This document shows, one piece after another, positions 33,101 to 40,364 of a stretch of 45,182 nucleotides of DNA. The stretch covers positions 1 through 45,182 of the IMG/VR virus record IMGVR_UViG_3300042881_002388; one strand, given 5' to 3'. The notes under the pieces were generated by a model. That model was not told the origin of the DNA and ran no database searches. It saw only the letters and a list, made by a program, of their open reading frames with translations. A program made the position numbers and the translations under genes. Numbering within the stretch: position 1 is the first letter of the stretch; each line of letters begins with the position of its first letter. Origin of the DNA: a virus.

Positions 33101-34633
33101 ATGCCGACGTTGAGTAAGGCGAGACAGGTTTCCACACTTGCCGACACCGTTGTGTCGGTGAAGGACTTCGGCGCAGTTGGAGATGGTGCAACGGACGATA
33201 CTGCAGCGATACAGGCTGCGTTGACGGCTGCGGGAGCGGCGGGTGGCGCAACCGTTTACCTACCAGGGGGTACCTACAAACTCACTGGCCCGCTGTATGT
33301 TTCATCGAACACCTGGCTGTGCGGAGCTGGCCCTGCAACCACGCTCTACACCACGAGCCTGCCCTATTCCGCAAGCAACGGCGGGCACCGGCTTATCCAT
33401 TTAGAAACCGTCACCGATGTCACGATCAGCGATCTGATTATGGACGCTGGAGACATGACCGGCTTTCTCGGGGGAATGCGGGCGATCTGGGGCAAAGCCT
33501 GCTCAAACGTGGTGATTGAGAGGTGCAAATTCATCACCCCTGGGGCGGCCACTGCCTTTACCCAATGCAGCTACTACCAGATTCTCGACAACCACATTGA
33601 GATCGTGTCCACGTATGTCGGGGGCGCCGTTCACGACGGGATCATCGATCAGTGGGACGGCAGCCACGACTTTGTCATTCGCGGAAACCGGATCATCGGC
33701 AACAGCATTGGTCTATGGGCGATTCTGGTGACAGGAACAAACAGCGGAGGCACCGCTGGGACGCCGGTTTACAACTTCCAGATCGTACAAAACGCGGTGT
33801 TCAGTTGTAAGAACTGCGGCATCTGGGCAATGGGTCGCTCCGGCCTTGCCTACAATTTCACCATCTCCGGCAACATCATCGACGGCATCGTCGGAACATC
33901 CGCTGGGTATGGGATTGCGGTCAGTGACGCACACACGTTCACGGTGAATGGCAACGTCGTAAAGAACACCTATCTCTCTGGCATTCGACTGTTCAATGAA
34001 AACGTGAGCTACGGAACGCACGCTGCAAAGTACGGCACCGTTTCAGACAACGTCGTTCACACTGCAAATACTAGTAACAGCGCGGGTACAGACGGTGGGT
34101 CGGCGATTTCCGTTACCGATTCGAGTGAATACATTTTTATCACCAACAATGTCGTCAAAGGTACTCAGCACGTCTATGGCCTTCGCGTCGGCACGAACGC
34201 ATCCAATATTGAGGTCTCCGGCAGCACAATCCAGACTGGGACGTCGGGTAAGTTCTTGGAGGCTGCAACCTCTTCAAATGTCATCATCCCTGGCGGCGTA
34301 ACGTACACCGCGACGCTCACGAACAACGTGAACGTCGCATCTGCAACCGCTCAGGTTGCGACAAGGTACTGGATTGACGGTGATTTCGTTCTGGTTGAGG
34401 GGATTGTTGACGTCACGCCAACGGCCTCGGGGCAAACGCAGCTTCGCATCTCGTTGCCGATCGCATCCAACTTCACAGCGGGTAACGAGTGCGTCGGCTC
34501 GGCGACAACCATCACCGGCATTGCGGCGGCGATCTATGCGTCTCCCACAACGGACACGGCGTTCCTCGAATTCGTCGCACCCAGCACAACGACCCAGCGC
34601 TTCTACATTCAGTTCCGCTACAAAGTGCAGTAA
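33101..34633 (+). CDS. Tailspike 2 (pectate-lyase-like)
   Basis: A 510-aa protein with GAGG before the ATG. After only about 15 residues it enters a beta-helix module: VSVKDFGAVGDGATDDTAAI, then TVYLPGGTYKLTGPLYVSSN. Repeated strands with Asn/Gly turns follow (FVIRGNRIIGNSIGLWAILV; NFTISGNIIDGIVG), typical of parallel beta-helix depolymerases. The C-terminal 110 residues form a separate jelly-roll-like unit (TYTATLTNNVNVASATAQVA; FYIQFRYKVQ), similar to trimerising ends of fibres. It has no virion-attachment domain of its own, so it may attach through tailspike 1. It is less GC-rich than the tail genes upstream. Confidence 0.8.
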   Translation: MPTLSKARQVSTLADTVVSVKDFGAVGDGATDDTAAIQAALTAAGAAGGATVYLPGGTYKLTGPLYVSSNTWLCGAGPATTLYTTSLPYSASNGGHRLIHLETVTDVTISDLIMDAGDMTGFLGGMRAIWGKACSNVVIERCKFITPGAATAFTQCSYYQILDNHIEIVSTYVGGAVHDGIIDQWDGSHDFVIRGNRIIGNSIGLWAILVTGTNSGGTAGTPVYNFQIVQNAVFSCKNCGIWAMGRSGLAYNFTISGNIIDGIVGTSAGYGIAVSDAHTFTVNGNVVKNTYLSGIRLFNENVSYGTHAAKYGTVSDNVVHTANTSNSAGTDGGSAISVTDSSEYIFITNNVVKGTQHVYGLRVGTNASNIEVSGSTIQTGTSGKFLEAATSSNVIIPGGVTYTATLTNNVNVASATAQVATRYWIDGDFVLVEGIVDVTPTASGQTQLRISLPIASNFTAGNECVGSATTITGIAAAIYASPTTDTAFLEFVAPSTTTQRFYIQFRYKVQ

Positions 34634-34635
34634 CC

Positions 34636-35016
34636 ATGTGGCGCTTCTCTGAACGCTCCGAGCAACGCCTCTCCGAGGTGCACCCGCAACTGGTGCAGGT
34701 CGTGCGCCGCGCGCTCGAGATCTCCGAGGTGGACTTCGCGGTGGTGGAGGGCAAGCGCACGCGCGATCGCCAGGCGGAGCTCGTGCGCATCGGTGCGTCG
34801 AAGACGATGTTCTCGCGCCACATCACCGGTCACGCCGTGGATCTCGCCCCGATCGTCGGCGGCACGATCTGCTGGAAGTGGCCGAGCTTCACGCCTCTGG
34901 TGGACGCCATGCGCCGCGCCTCGCAGGAGATGGGGATCATGCTGGTCCACGGTGCCGACTGGAAATCCTTCCCCGACGGCCCGCACCACGAGCTTGATCG
35001 GAGGTACTTCCCATGA
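34636..35016 (+). CDS. Endolysin, M15 peptidase type
   Basis: A 126-aa protein from ATG 34636. It has the M15 (VanY/L-Ala-D-Glu endopeptidase) pattern: FAVVEGKRTRDRQAELV, SRHITGHAVDLAP (H62 and D69 as zinc ligands), WKWPSFTPLVDAM and a final PHHELD (H118 the third ligand). It would cut peptide bridges of peptidoglycan at the end of infection. No signal peptide is visible, so release depends on the holin genes that follow. The stop overlaps the next start by ATGA. Confidence 0.85.
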   Translation: MWRFSERSEQRLSEVHPQLVQVVRRALEISEVDFAVVEGKRTRDRQAELVRIGASKTMFSRHITGHAVDLAPIVGGTICWKWPSFTPLVDAMRRASQEMGIMLVHGADWKSFPDGPHHELDRRYFP

Positions 35017-35300
35017 TTGAGCAATTGCGTTCTGCGTTGTTGCACGCGGCCTTCGCGCTCGGCGCGCAGGCGATCCTTGGGCTGCTCACCGGTAGCTGGT
35101 GGCTCGGTGCCGCGCTTGGCATCGGGTGGTTCTGGTCGCGCGAACATGCGCAGCGCCAATACAAGCTCGCCGCCGGCACCAGCATCAAGAAGCTCGCCCC
35201 GTGGGAGGGGATGGACGTCGCGCACTGGAATCGCGATGCGATCCTCGATGCGGTCGCGCCGACACTGGCGGTGATCGGCGTTGCGGTAGCGCTTGCATGA
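35013..35300 (+). CDS. Putative holin-like membrane protein
   Basis: A 95-aa protein in the lysis cassette. Hydrophobic stretches at about residues 8-45 (HAAFALGAQAILGLLTG, then GAALGIGWFW) and 78-95 (AVAPTLAVIGVAVALA) predict two or three membrane spans separated by a basic loop (REHAQRQYKL). This fits a holin or an antiholin that lets the endolysin through. It has no spanin lipobox. Start and stop overlap neighbours by four bases. Confidence 0.65.
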   Translation: MIEQLRSALLHAAFALGAQAILGLLTGSWWLGAALGIGWFWSREHAQRQYKLAAGTSIKKLAPWEGMDVAHWNRDAILDAVAPTLAVIGVAVALA

Positions 35301-35701
35301 ACCCGATGATCCTCGGGCCGATCCTCGAGATGGGCCGCACGCTGCTTGATCGCTGGATCCCCGACCCCGCGCAGAAGCGCGAAGCGGAGATGGAGCTGAT
35401 CCGCATGGCAGCGGACGGTGAACTGAAGCAGGTCATCGCGCAGCTCGAGATCAACGCGCGCGAAGCGCAGCACCCGAGCGTCTTTGTCGCCGGCTGGCGG
35501 CCGGGCTTCGGGTGGGCAGGGTGCGCGGGCTTCGTCTACGCGACGATCCTGCAGCCACTCCTTGCCTGGTACTCGAGCGTGCATGCGCTGCCCACGCCGC
35601 CCGAGCTGAACCTGGACCTTCTGTGGGTCGTGATCACCGGCATGCTCGGGATCGGGGGCCTGCGGACCTTTGAAAAATCCAAGGGTGTTGCCACCCGATG
35701 A
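35297..35701 (+). CDS. Holin of the 3TM-holin-like type
   Basis: A 134-aa protein. An N-terminal soluble helix (ILGPILEMGRTLLDRWIPD, then EAEMELIRMAADGELKQVIA) is followed by RPGFGWAGCAGFVYATILQP and a second hydrophobic segment LLWVVITGMLGIGGLRTF. The order helix, RPGF-type turn and two membrane spans matches the GTA_holin_3TM-like family common in proteobacterial phages. With the preceding 95-aa membrane protein it forms a two-component membrane-lysis set beside the endolysin. No Rz/Rz1-type spanin gene was recognised. Confidence 0.75.
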   Translation: MNPMILGPILEMGRTLLDRWIPDPAQKREAEMELIRMAADGELKQVIAQLEINAREAQHPSVFVAGWRPGFGWAGCAGFVYATILQPLLAWYSSVHALPTPPELNLDLLWVVITGMLGIGGLRTFEKSKGVATR

Positions 35702-35713
35702 AGGAGAATCCCC

Positions 35714-37009
35714 ATGAGTAACGCCGCCAAGAACATCCTGAAGCTGCAGGACATTGTGAGCGTCAAAGACTTCGGCGCGGTGGGCGACGGGGTAGCGGAT
35801 GACACTGCGGCGATTCAGGCTGCGATTGATTCACGAGAAGCCGCTAACGGAGGTGTTCTCGTTTTTCCTGTTGGAACCTACCGCATCTCGTCTACGTTGA
35901 CTATCAATGCGTCGAACCTTCTACTGCAAGGTGAGGGAGGAGACAGGAGCCACGGTGTTGGAACACAAGGTGCTTCAGCATCCACAAAACTTGTTTGGGT
36001 AGGCGCTGCTGGCGGCACAGTAGTGCAGTTTGCGTCACTAGAAGGCGCTTCCGCACAAAAACAAAGCGGCGGAGGAATGATTGGTTTTTTCATCCAGTGC
36101 GCCGGTTCTGCTGCAATTGGAATACAGCTTGTTTCTTGGGATTTAGGGGTATTTCAAAACATTGCCATAATCAATCCTGCAACTGCCGCAATTGACATAA
36201 ATGTCGCCGCAACGCTTGGAGAAGCGCGCGACAGCCAAAATAATAAATTCTCACAAATATCTGTGCGCTGCGTTGAAGGTGCGGCAGCAACCGCTTGTGT
36301 ACTGCGTGTTGACGGCGATGCTACAGCAAACACTAGCCTGAACGTATTTGAACAAATCGACGGCACTTTTTTAAACGGAACCGCATTTCTTTTGAAGAAT
36401 TCGGATAACAACCTTTTTTTGAGATGCCGCGCCTTTCGTGCAGGTGGCGGCACTGGTGCATCAATCGAGTTTCAAGGAAGTAACATCTCCGCAGCCTACA
36501 CTGCACGAACAAATATATTTCTGCACTTCACTTCAAATGCAACGCCGATTGCCAGGGGAACGACAAGCTATACATACGCTTCTACAAACAACAGTTTACT
36601 GTTGCTTGATCAGGACAACGCGACTCCGGTTCCAACAGTAGAAACTGGCGCGAGCGTTTTTTATACGCGCACTGACAACATTGCAGGCATGTCGGGCGTA
36701 GCGGGCGTGGCGGCTGGAGAAACAGCTACCGCGGTTGGATTAGCAAAATCAAGACGAACCTCCACATCATCTCTCTGGCTTTACAATGGCTCAGAAGACC
36801 ATATGCAGCTTGATGACGGCACCAACAAATGGGGCATTCGCCTTGCGTCTGGCAGGTTCACGATTAGCAGGTATGCCGGCACGGGAGGAATGAGTTTCCC
36901 CACAAATGTCATTTCAGACTATGCAGATGATGCCGCTGCTGCCACGGGTGGAGTTCCTGTAGGAGGAGTTTACAGAACAGGTAGCATCCTAAAGGCTAGG
37001 ATTTCCTGA
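35714..37009 (+). CDS. Tailspike 3 (pectate-lyase-like, AT-richer)
   Basis: A 431-aa protein with a strong AAGGAG ribosome site. It shares the spike entry motif with tailspike 2: VSVKDFGAVGDGVADDTAAI, then VLVFPVGTYRISSTLTINAS. The body is a predicted beta-helix (FNVFEQIDG-like repeats: LNVFEQIDGTFLNGTAF, NNLFLRCRAF), ending RTSTSSLWLYNGSEDHMQL and a short tail GGVYRTGSILKARIS. From about 35830 the DNA is clearly AT-richer than everything else in the late region, a sign of recent transfer. It lies after the lysis genes, the last rightward gene, and may be an extra host-range module. Confidence 0.8.
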   Translation: MSNAAKNILKLQDIVSVKDFGAVGDGVADDTAAIQAAIDSREAANGGVLVFPVGTYRISSTLTINASNLLLQGEGGDRSHGVGTQGASASTKLVWVGAAGGTVVQFASLEGASAQKQSGGGMIGFFIQCAGSAAIGIQLVSWDLGVFQNIAIINPATAAIDINVAATLGEARDSQNNKFSQISVRCVEGAAATACVLRVDGDATANTSLNVFEQIDGTFLNGTAFLLKNSDNNLFLRCRAFRAGGGTGASIEFQGSNISAAYTARTNIFLHFTSNATPIARGTTSYTYASTNNSLLLLDQDNATPVPTVETGASVFYTRTDNIAGMSGVAGVAAGETATAVGLAKSRRTSTSSLWLYNGSEDHMQLDDGTNKWGIRLASGRFTISRYAGTGGMSFPTNVISDYADDAAAATGGVPVGGVYRTGSILKARIS

Positions 37010-37059
37010 TGTCTGCACAGTCCTACGCACGCCTGATTACCGACAGCAGCACGGCGTAA
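37009..37059 (+). CDS. Tiny ORF after tailspike 3, possible remnant
   Basis: The tailspike stop overlaps an ATG (TGATG) that opens a 16-codon frame, MSAQSYARLITDSSTA. It is too short to classify. It may be the start of a chaperone or fibre-associated gene truncated when tailspike 3 was inserted, or have no meaning. Only 17 bases separate it from the convergent leftward gene, and no terminator is visible there. Confidence 0.25.
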   Translation: MSAQSYARLITDSSTA

Positions 37060-37076
37060 CGTCTCTCCGAGGTGCC

Positions 37077-37523
37077 CTAAGCGCGCTTCCTCTCGTTCGC
37101 GGCCGGTGCAAAGCGATCGAGCGCCTGCTCGGCGATGGCGAGCTTCACCCGCAGCGCCGTCACCTCACGACTCAAGGTCGAGATCCGGTCCGCATCGAAG
37201 TGCGCTGCGCGGAGCTGGCCCGCGGTGTAGCTCACGTTCTCCGGCGACCAGAGCTTCCCGGCTTTAAAGAACCACCCCGACCACTGGCCCTCGGTGCCAG
37301 GGATCTCGCCGAGCAGCACCTGGATCGCCACGTGCTGGCGGCCGGGAATCTGGCCCCGACCGGTGACCCAGCGGTAGAGCGTCTTCTCGTGGATGTTGAG
37401 CGCGCGCAGCACGGCGCGCTCGCCGATCCGGTCGATCAGGGTGTTCAGATCGCGCCAGGGCTTTTGGTTCACATCCAGGAGCGGGAGCGCCACGTGCTGG
37501 CGGGTACGGTAGCGGAAGGTCAT
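37077..37523 (-). CDS. DUF3653-like HTH regulator
   Basis: A 148-aa protein. ATG 37523 (MTFRYRTRQH) has GAGG eight bases upstream and is preferred over longer starts. Residues 25-60 form a helix-turn-helix: LIDRIGERAVLRALNIHEKT, LYRWVTGRGQIPGRQH. Then follows the W-x-G-W-F-F-x-x-G-x-L-W-S-P pattern (QWSGWFFKAGKLWSPE) of DUF3653-type phage regulators. The end is a coiled coil (RISTLSREVTALRVKLAIAE). It is the last gene of the leftward block but has its own promoter with a variant operator (37552-37581). It likely controls phage or host transcription. Confidence 0.72.
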   Translation of the reverse strand: MTFRYRTRQHVALPLLDVNQKPWRDLNTLIDRIGERAVLRALNIHEKTLYRWVTGRGQIPGRQHVAIQVLLGEIPGTEGQWSGWFFKAGKLWSPENVSYTAGQLRAAHFDADRISTLSREVTALRVKLAIAEQALDRFAPAANERKRA

Positions 37524-37551
37524 GGCGGGGGCCTCGGTAGATGGTGTTTGC

Positions 37552-37581
37552 AACATACCGTTTAGCACCCGCTACAGTCAA
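37552..37581 (-). promoter_or_regulatory. Leftward promoter with variant operator
   Basis: On the minus strand: TTGACT (37576-37581), 18 nt, TATGTT (37552-37557). The spacer contains TGTAGCGGGTGCTAAA (37561-37576), matching the early operator core at 13 of 16 positions and placed the same way relative to the -35. It would drive the 37523 regulator under the same repressor. A second weaker candidate further upstream (TTGGCA at 37627-37632, 16 nt, TATACA at 37605-37610) has a TTTGCTACA half-site inside its spacer. Confidence 0.65.
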
Positions 37582-37674
37582 CATCCCCCAGTTTGTACGC
37601 ATAATGTATAGTATGTATGTAGCAAATGCCAAATACATCCAACACTTGAGTCTGAAACGGTGAGAGGGGAGTGC

Positions 37675-37902
37675 CTAGCAAGTGCTATCGGCAGGTGCAC
37701 TATGCACCGGCTGCGAAGCCTTGGCAAGGACCAGATCCTCCCATTCATCGAGCAGGCGCAGATTGCAGCCTCGGCGCAGTTGCGTGCTGTGCGCCAGAAA
37801 GCGGGCGTTTGCAGCCTCCTTGGAATCCGTGCGCAGCACGGTGCGCCAAGTGAGCGAGGAGTGTGACTGGCGCTGCAAGGCGTATCGGCCGCGCTTTCTC
37901 AC
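37675..37902 (-). CDS. Small hypothetical protein
   Basis: A 75-aa protein starting at GTG 37902, which overlaps the stop of the upstream gene (GTGA), with GGGAGG just upstream. The product RYALQRQSHSSLTWRTVLRT, EAANARFLAHSTQLRRG and NLRLLDEWE resembles short phage proteins with a beta-beta-alpha layout; no function is known. It is the last gene before the regulatory gap 37524-37674. A rightward frame covering the same DNA lacks such signs and was rejected. Confidence 0.6.
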   Translation of the reverse strand: MRKRGRYALQRQSHSSLTWRTVLRTDSKEAANARFLAHSTQLRRGCNLRLLDEWEDLVLAKASQPVHSAPADSTC

Positions 37903-38177
37903 ACCACCTCCCCAAGCCGGCTTTCGCCGTACAGCGCGGCGTAGGCGACCATGTCCTCGCACGAGTCCTGGTGGGGCTTGTCGCGCTGCCGATCGCGCAC
38001 CATCTTCAAGAGCGCCATCAGCAGCCAGCCCTCGGCCTCGGTCAGGGTGTGCCCGGTGACCGCGTTGAAGGCACCCACGGTGCGCCCCATCGATCGCTCG
38101 CCCTCGGGCTGATCGTATTGCTGGCCGCGCTGGCGCAGGTGATGCGCGGCTTGTTCCAGAAGCATATGCACGTTCAT
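37899..38177 (-). CDS. DUF6378-like phage protein
   Basis: A 92-aa protein. The core, RQRGQQYDQPEGERSMGRTV, AFNAVTGHTLTEAEGWLLMA and LLKMVRDRQRDKPHQDSCED, then MVAYAAL, is the recurrent pattern of the DUF6378 family. These are small phage proteins of the early region, possibly acting on nucleotide or NAD metabolism; the pattern of polar residues resembles MazG-like folds, but that is a guess. It overlaps both neighbours by four bases within the replication operon. Confidence 0.7.
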   Translation of the reverse strand: MNVHMLLEQAAHHLRQRGQQYDQPEGERSMGRTVGAFNAVTGHTLTEAEGWLLMALLKMVRDRQRDKPHQDSCEDMVAYAALYGESRLGEVV

Positions 38178-39553
38178 CGTCCCCCCTTCATGTAGTCCAT
38201 CAAAAGATCCTGCACGCTGCGCTTGGTGGTGCGCCGTGCCATCACCAGTTCATCGACCGTCTGGCGCGCGACGATGTAGTGCACCATCACGGGCCGGTTG
38301 AGCCCTGCCTGCATCTGACGCATCGGCCCCACGCGCTCGATCAACTGGTCGTGGTTCTCGAGGCTCCAGTCCTGCGAGAAGAAGCAGACCGTCGAGCAGT
38401 GGCGCTGCAGGCCGTCGATGCCGTGACCGACACTGGCCGGGTGTGCAAGCCAGAGCTTCCCGGTGCCGGCCTGCGCCGCGGCAAGGCCCTCGCGGGTGGC
38501 GAGATCGATCGCGCCCTTGAAGCGCGAGAGCAGGCGATCCCGGTCCGACTGGAAGTGGTAGGCCACGAGGATCGGGTCATCGCCCGTCGCCTCGGCGAGC
38601 TCTTCCAGCGCATCGAGCTTCTCGGTGTGCACCTCGACCCAGGCCGGCGCCTCGGTGTAGACCGCGCCGTTTGCCATCTGCAGACACTTCTGGGTTTTGG
38701 CGGCGGCGTTCAGCGCCTCGATCTCGGCACCCGCGATCAGGGTAAAAAGCTCGCGCTCCATCTCCTGGTACTGCGAGCGCACGCGGGCGGGGAGGGTGAC
38801 CTCGATCACGTTGGTGACCGGCTGGCTGAGATCGAACCAGTCGACCGGGTCGAGCGTCAGGCAGATGTCGGAGAGGCGCTCGTGGATCTCGTCAGCGGCG
38901 CCGGGCCGCGGGGTCCAGTTGGTCCAGGTGCCTCTGCTGCTCGGATGGAACCAGCGCTCGCGGAAGGCGTTGAACGTGCGCCCCAGGCGCGCGCCGGAAT
39001 CCAGAAACCACGTCTGGCCCCAGAGATCCTCAAGGCCGTTGCTGGCAGGCGTGCCGGTCAGATTGATCCAGCGCTTAACGCTCTGGTGCGCGACACCGGC
39101 GAGCGCCTGCGCACGCTTCCCACCCTGGCGCAGGCGGAAGCCCTTCAGCTTGGTGCTCTCGTCTGCGACCACCGTCGCAAAGGGCCACGGGCGGCCCTTG
39201 AACTGATCCCGCAGCCACGGCAGGTTCTCGTAGTTGGTCGTGTAGATGTTGCCGTGTTTGCGCAGCGCCGCCCGGCGTTCAACATCGGAACCCAAGATCG
39301 GCACGACCGTCAGCCCGCGCAGGTGTGCCCACTTGCCAGCCTCGGTGGACCAGGTGTCGCGCGCGACGCGCAAGGGCGCCAGCACCAACGTCGGCGCAGA
39401 CTCGCCCCACACGTTGTGCAGGAGGTCCAAGTAGGTGAGCGTCATCACCGACTTGCCCATCCCCGGCTTTGCCCAGAGCGCGCAGCGCGGCTCGCGGATC
39501 ATCAGATCCATCGCGAGCTCGGCATACGCGCGCGGGCGATAGAGCGCTCTCAC
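38174..39553 (-). CDS. SNF2-family helicase
   Basis: A 459-aa superfamily 2 helicase. GTG 39553 (VRALYRPRAY) was chosen because it overlaps the previous stop (GTGA); a longer frame upstream lies over another gene. Motifs: Walker A WAKPGMGKSV, motif Ia VLAPLRVARDTW, Walker B VVADESTKLKG, motif III NLTGTPASNGLED, motif V SVGHGIDGLQ, motif VI DQLIERVGPMRQM. Phage proteins of this type translocate on double-stranded DNA and assist replication or recombination, usually beside a VRR-NUC nuclease and a polymerase, as here. Confidence 0.87.
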   Translation of the reverse strand: MRALYRPRAYAELAMDLMIREPRCALWAKPGMGKSVMTLTYLDLLHNVWGESAPTLVLAPLRVARDTWSTEAGKWAHLRGLTVVPILGSDVERRAALRKHGNIYTTNYENLPWLRDQFKGRPWPFATVVADESTKLKGFRLRQGGKRAQALAGVAHQSVKRWINLTGTPASNGLEDLWGQTWFLDSGARLGRTFNAFRERWFHPSSRGTWTNWTPRPGAADEIHERLSDICLTLDPVDWFDLSQPVTNVIEVTLPARVRSQYQEMERELFTLIAGAEIEALNAAAKTQKCLQMANGAVYTEAPAWVEVHTEKLDALEELAEATGDDPILVAYHFQSDRDRLLSRFKGAIDLATREGLAAAQAGTGKLWLAHPASVGHGIDGLQRHCSTVCFFSQDWSLENHDQLIERVGPMRQMQAGLNRPVMVHYIVARQTVDELVMARRTTKRSVQDLLMDYMKGGR

Positions 39554-39720
39554 CGCGTGGGTCTCTTGCGCTTGACGTGGCAGGGCTTGCACTTCACGCG
39601 CGGACTGGTCTGGTGGATGTTGTCGATCGCGCGCACTTCCCAGCAGTAGGGGCACGTCAGCGTGCGCGTGGCTTTGATGTAGCCTGCGCGAATCTCTTCA
39701 CCCAGTTTGGTGCTGGCCAT
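39550..39720 (-). CDS. Small zinc-ribbon protein A
   Basis: A 56-aa protein from ATG 39720 with GGAG seven bases upstream. It has two CxxC pairs, CPYC (23-26) and CKPC (44-47), about 18 residues apart, the arrangement of a zinc ribbon, and a basic C-terminus (HVKRKRPTR) that would favour nucleic acid. It lies between the nuclease and helicase genes and overlaps the helicase start. It could be a DNA- or RNA-binding accessory factor of replication. Confidence 0.65.
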   Translation of the reverse strand: MASTKLGEEIRAGYIKATRTLTCPYCWEVRAIDNIHQTSPRVKCKPCHVKRKRPTR

Positions 39721-39844
39721 CGTCAATCTCCGCCGATTGGTAGTGTTGGGTTCTGCCGATTGGTCGCGTCGGCGAGCAGTGCCTGAACACGTACCACACC
39801 TGGCCGTCACACTTGCGGCAACGCTTGTCGAGAGCGGCCTTCAT
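39698..39844 (-). CDS. Small cysteine-containing protein B
   Basis: A 48-aa frame starting at ATG 39844, which overlaps the VRR-NUC stop (ATGA) and has GGAG nine bases upstream. It has CRKC and, after YVFRHC, a further cysteine, so a partial zinc site is possible. The rest is polar. It overlaps the start of the 56-aa zinc-ribbon gene by 23 bases. The coupling signal supports translation; the function is unknown. Confidence 0.5.
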   Translation of the reverse strand: MKAALDKRCRKCDGQVWYVFRHCSPTRPIGRTQHYQSAEIDDGQHQTG

Positions 39845-40116
39845 CGGAGTTGCTCCAGGAGTTGATCCACACCCTCGTGCGAGTCGATGACCTCGACCCA
39901 CTGACCAAGTGCCCGCAGGCGCTCGTGCTCGCGCGTCTGCGCAATGCGCGGGCGCTTGCCGGGGGCTTTCACTTCCACGTAGACGGCAGGGCGATCGGGC
40001 ATCAGCACCAGTCGATCGGGCGCACCGCGCCTGCCGATCCACGCCACTTTGCGCACCTCGCCACCGGAGGCGATGACCTGGTTGCGCAAGTAGCTCTCGA
40101 TCGTGGATTCCCTCAT
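39841..40116 (-). CDS. VRR-NUC domain nuclease
   Basis: A 91-aa stand-alone VRR-NUC nuclease. It starts MRESTIESYLRNQVIASGGE, then KVAWIGRRGAPDRLVLMPD and AVYVEVKAPGKRP, giving the PD-(D/E)XK core (E in the first helix, D in GAPD, ExK in VEVKAPG). The fold cleaves branched or flap DNA; phage versions typically accompany a SNF2 helicase and act in replication or recombination. The neighbours fit this. It overlaps the upstream gene by four bases. Confidence 0.88.
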   Translation of the reverse strand: MRESTIESYLRNQVIASGGEVRKVAWIGRRGAPDRLVLMPDRPAVYVEVKAPGKRPRIAQTREHERLRALGQWVEVIDSHEGVDQLLEQLR

Positions 40117-40364
40117 GCGTCACCCCTTGCGCGGATGGCGTGGGCGCAGCCGAGCAATAGCCCGACCGTGAACTGTTGCAATTCCGGTAGTCCAGCAAGC
40201 CCGGCGAGATCCAAGCCGCTCTCCAGCCACTCAGCACACGCCTCGCGCTCTGCTGCTGCAACTAGCTGCCCAAACCGCTCCCACATATCAATTCCTTCAG
40301 GGGAGAAAAATTCAGGTTTAAACCCAGCCTCCCGTGCCATGCGGATGATGTCGTCGCGGTTCAT
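40113..40364 (-). CDS. Small hypothetical phage protein
   Basis: An 83-aa acidic helical protein from ATG 40364, overlapping the polymerase stop (ATGA). It begins NRDDIIRMAREAGFKPEFFS and has LVAAAEREACAEW and GCAHAIRARG, a pattern that recurs in many short phage proteins of replication regions. No catalytic motif is present. It could be an accessory protein of the polymerase or the following nuclease. Confidence 0.65.
   Translation of the reverse strand: MNRDDIIRMAREAGFKPEFFSPEGIDMWERFGQLVAAAEREACAEWLESGLDLAGLAGLPELQQFTVGLLLGCAHAIRARGDA

Noticed and set aside
35017-35274. Possible embedded Rz1-like lipoprotein in the lysis cassette
   Set aside because: The Cys-containing stretch SLGC does not fit a lipobox, and the frame is Arg/Ser-rich shadow sequence.
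30193-37009. Diversity-generating retroelement as in BPP-1
   Set aside because: No reverse transcriptase or paired variable/template repeats were seen near the fibre genes or elsewhere.
37060-37076. Terminator between the convergent genes
   Set aside because: The 17 bases contain no inverted repeat followed by T or A runs.
37660-37866. Plus-strand frame of 68 codons
   Set aside because: It is antisense to the 75-aa leftward gene, which has coupling and codon support; no ribosome site is present.
38279-39649. 456-codon plus-strand frame opposite the helicase
   Set aside because: The helicase on the other strand has all motifs; this frame has none and shows shadow composition.
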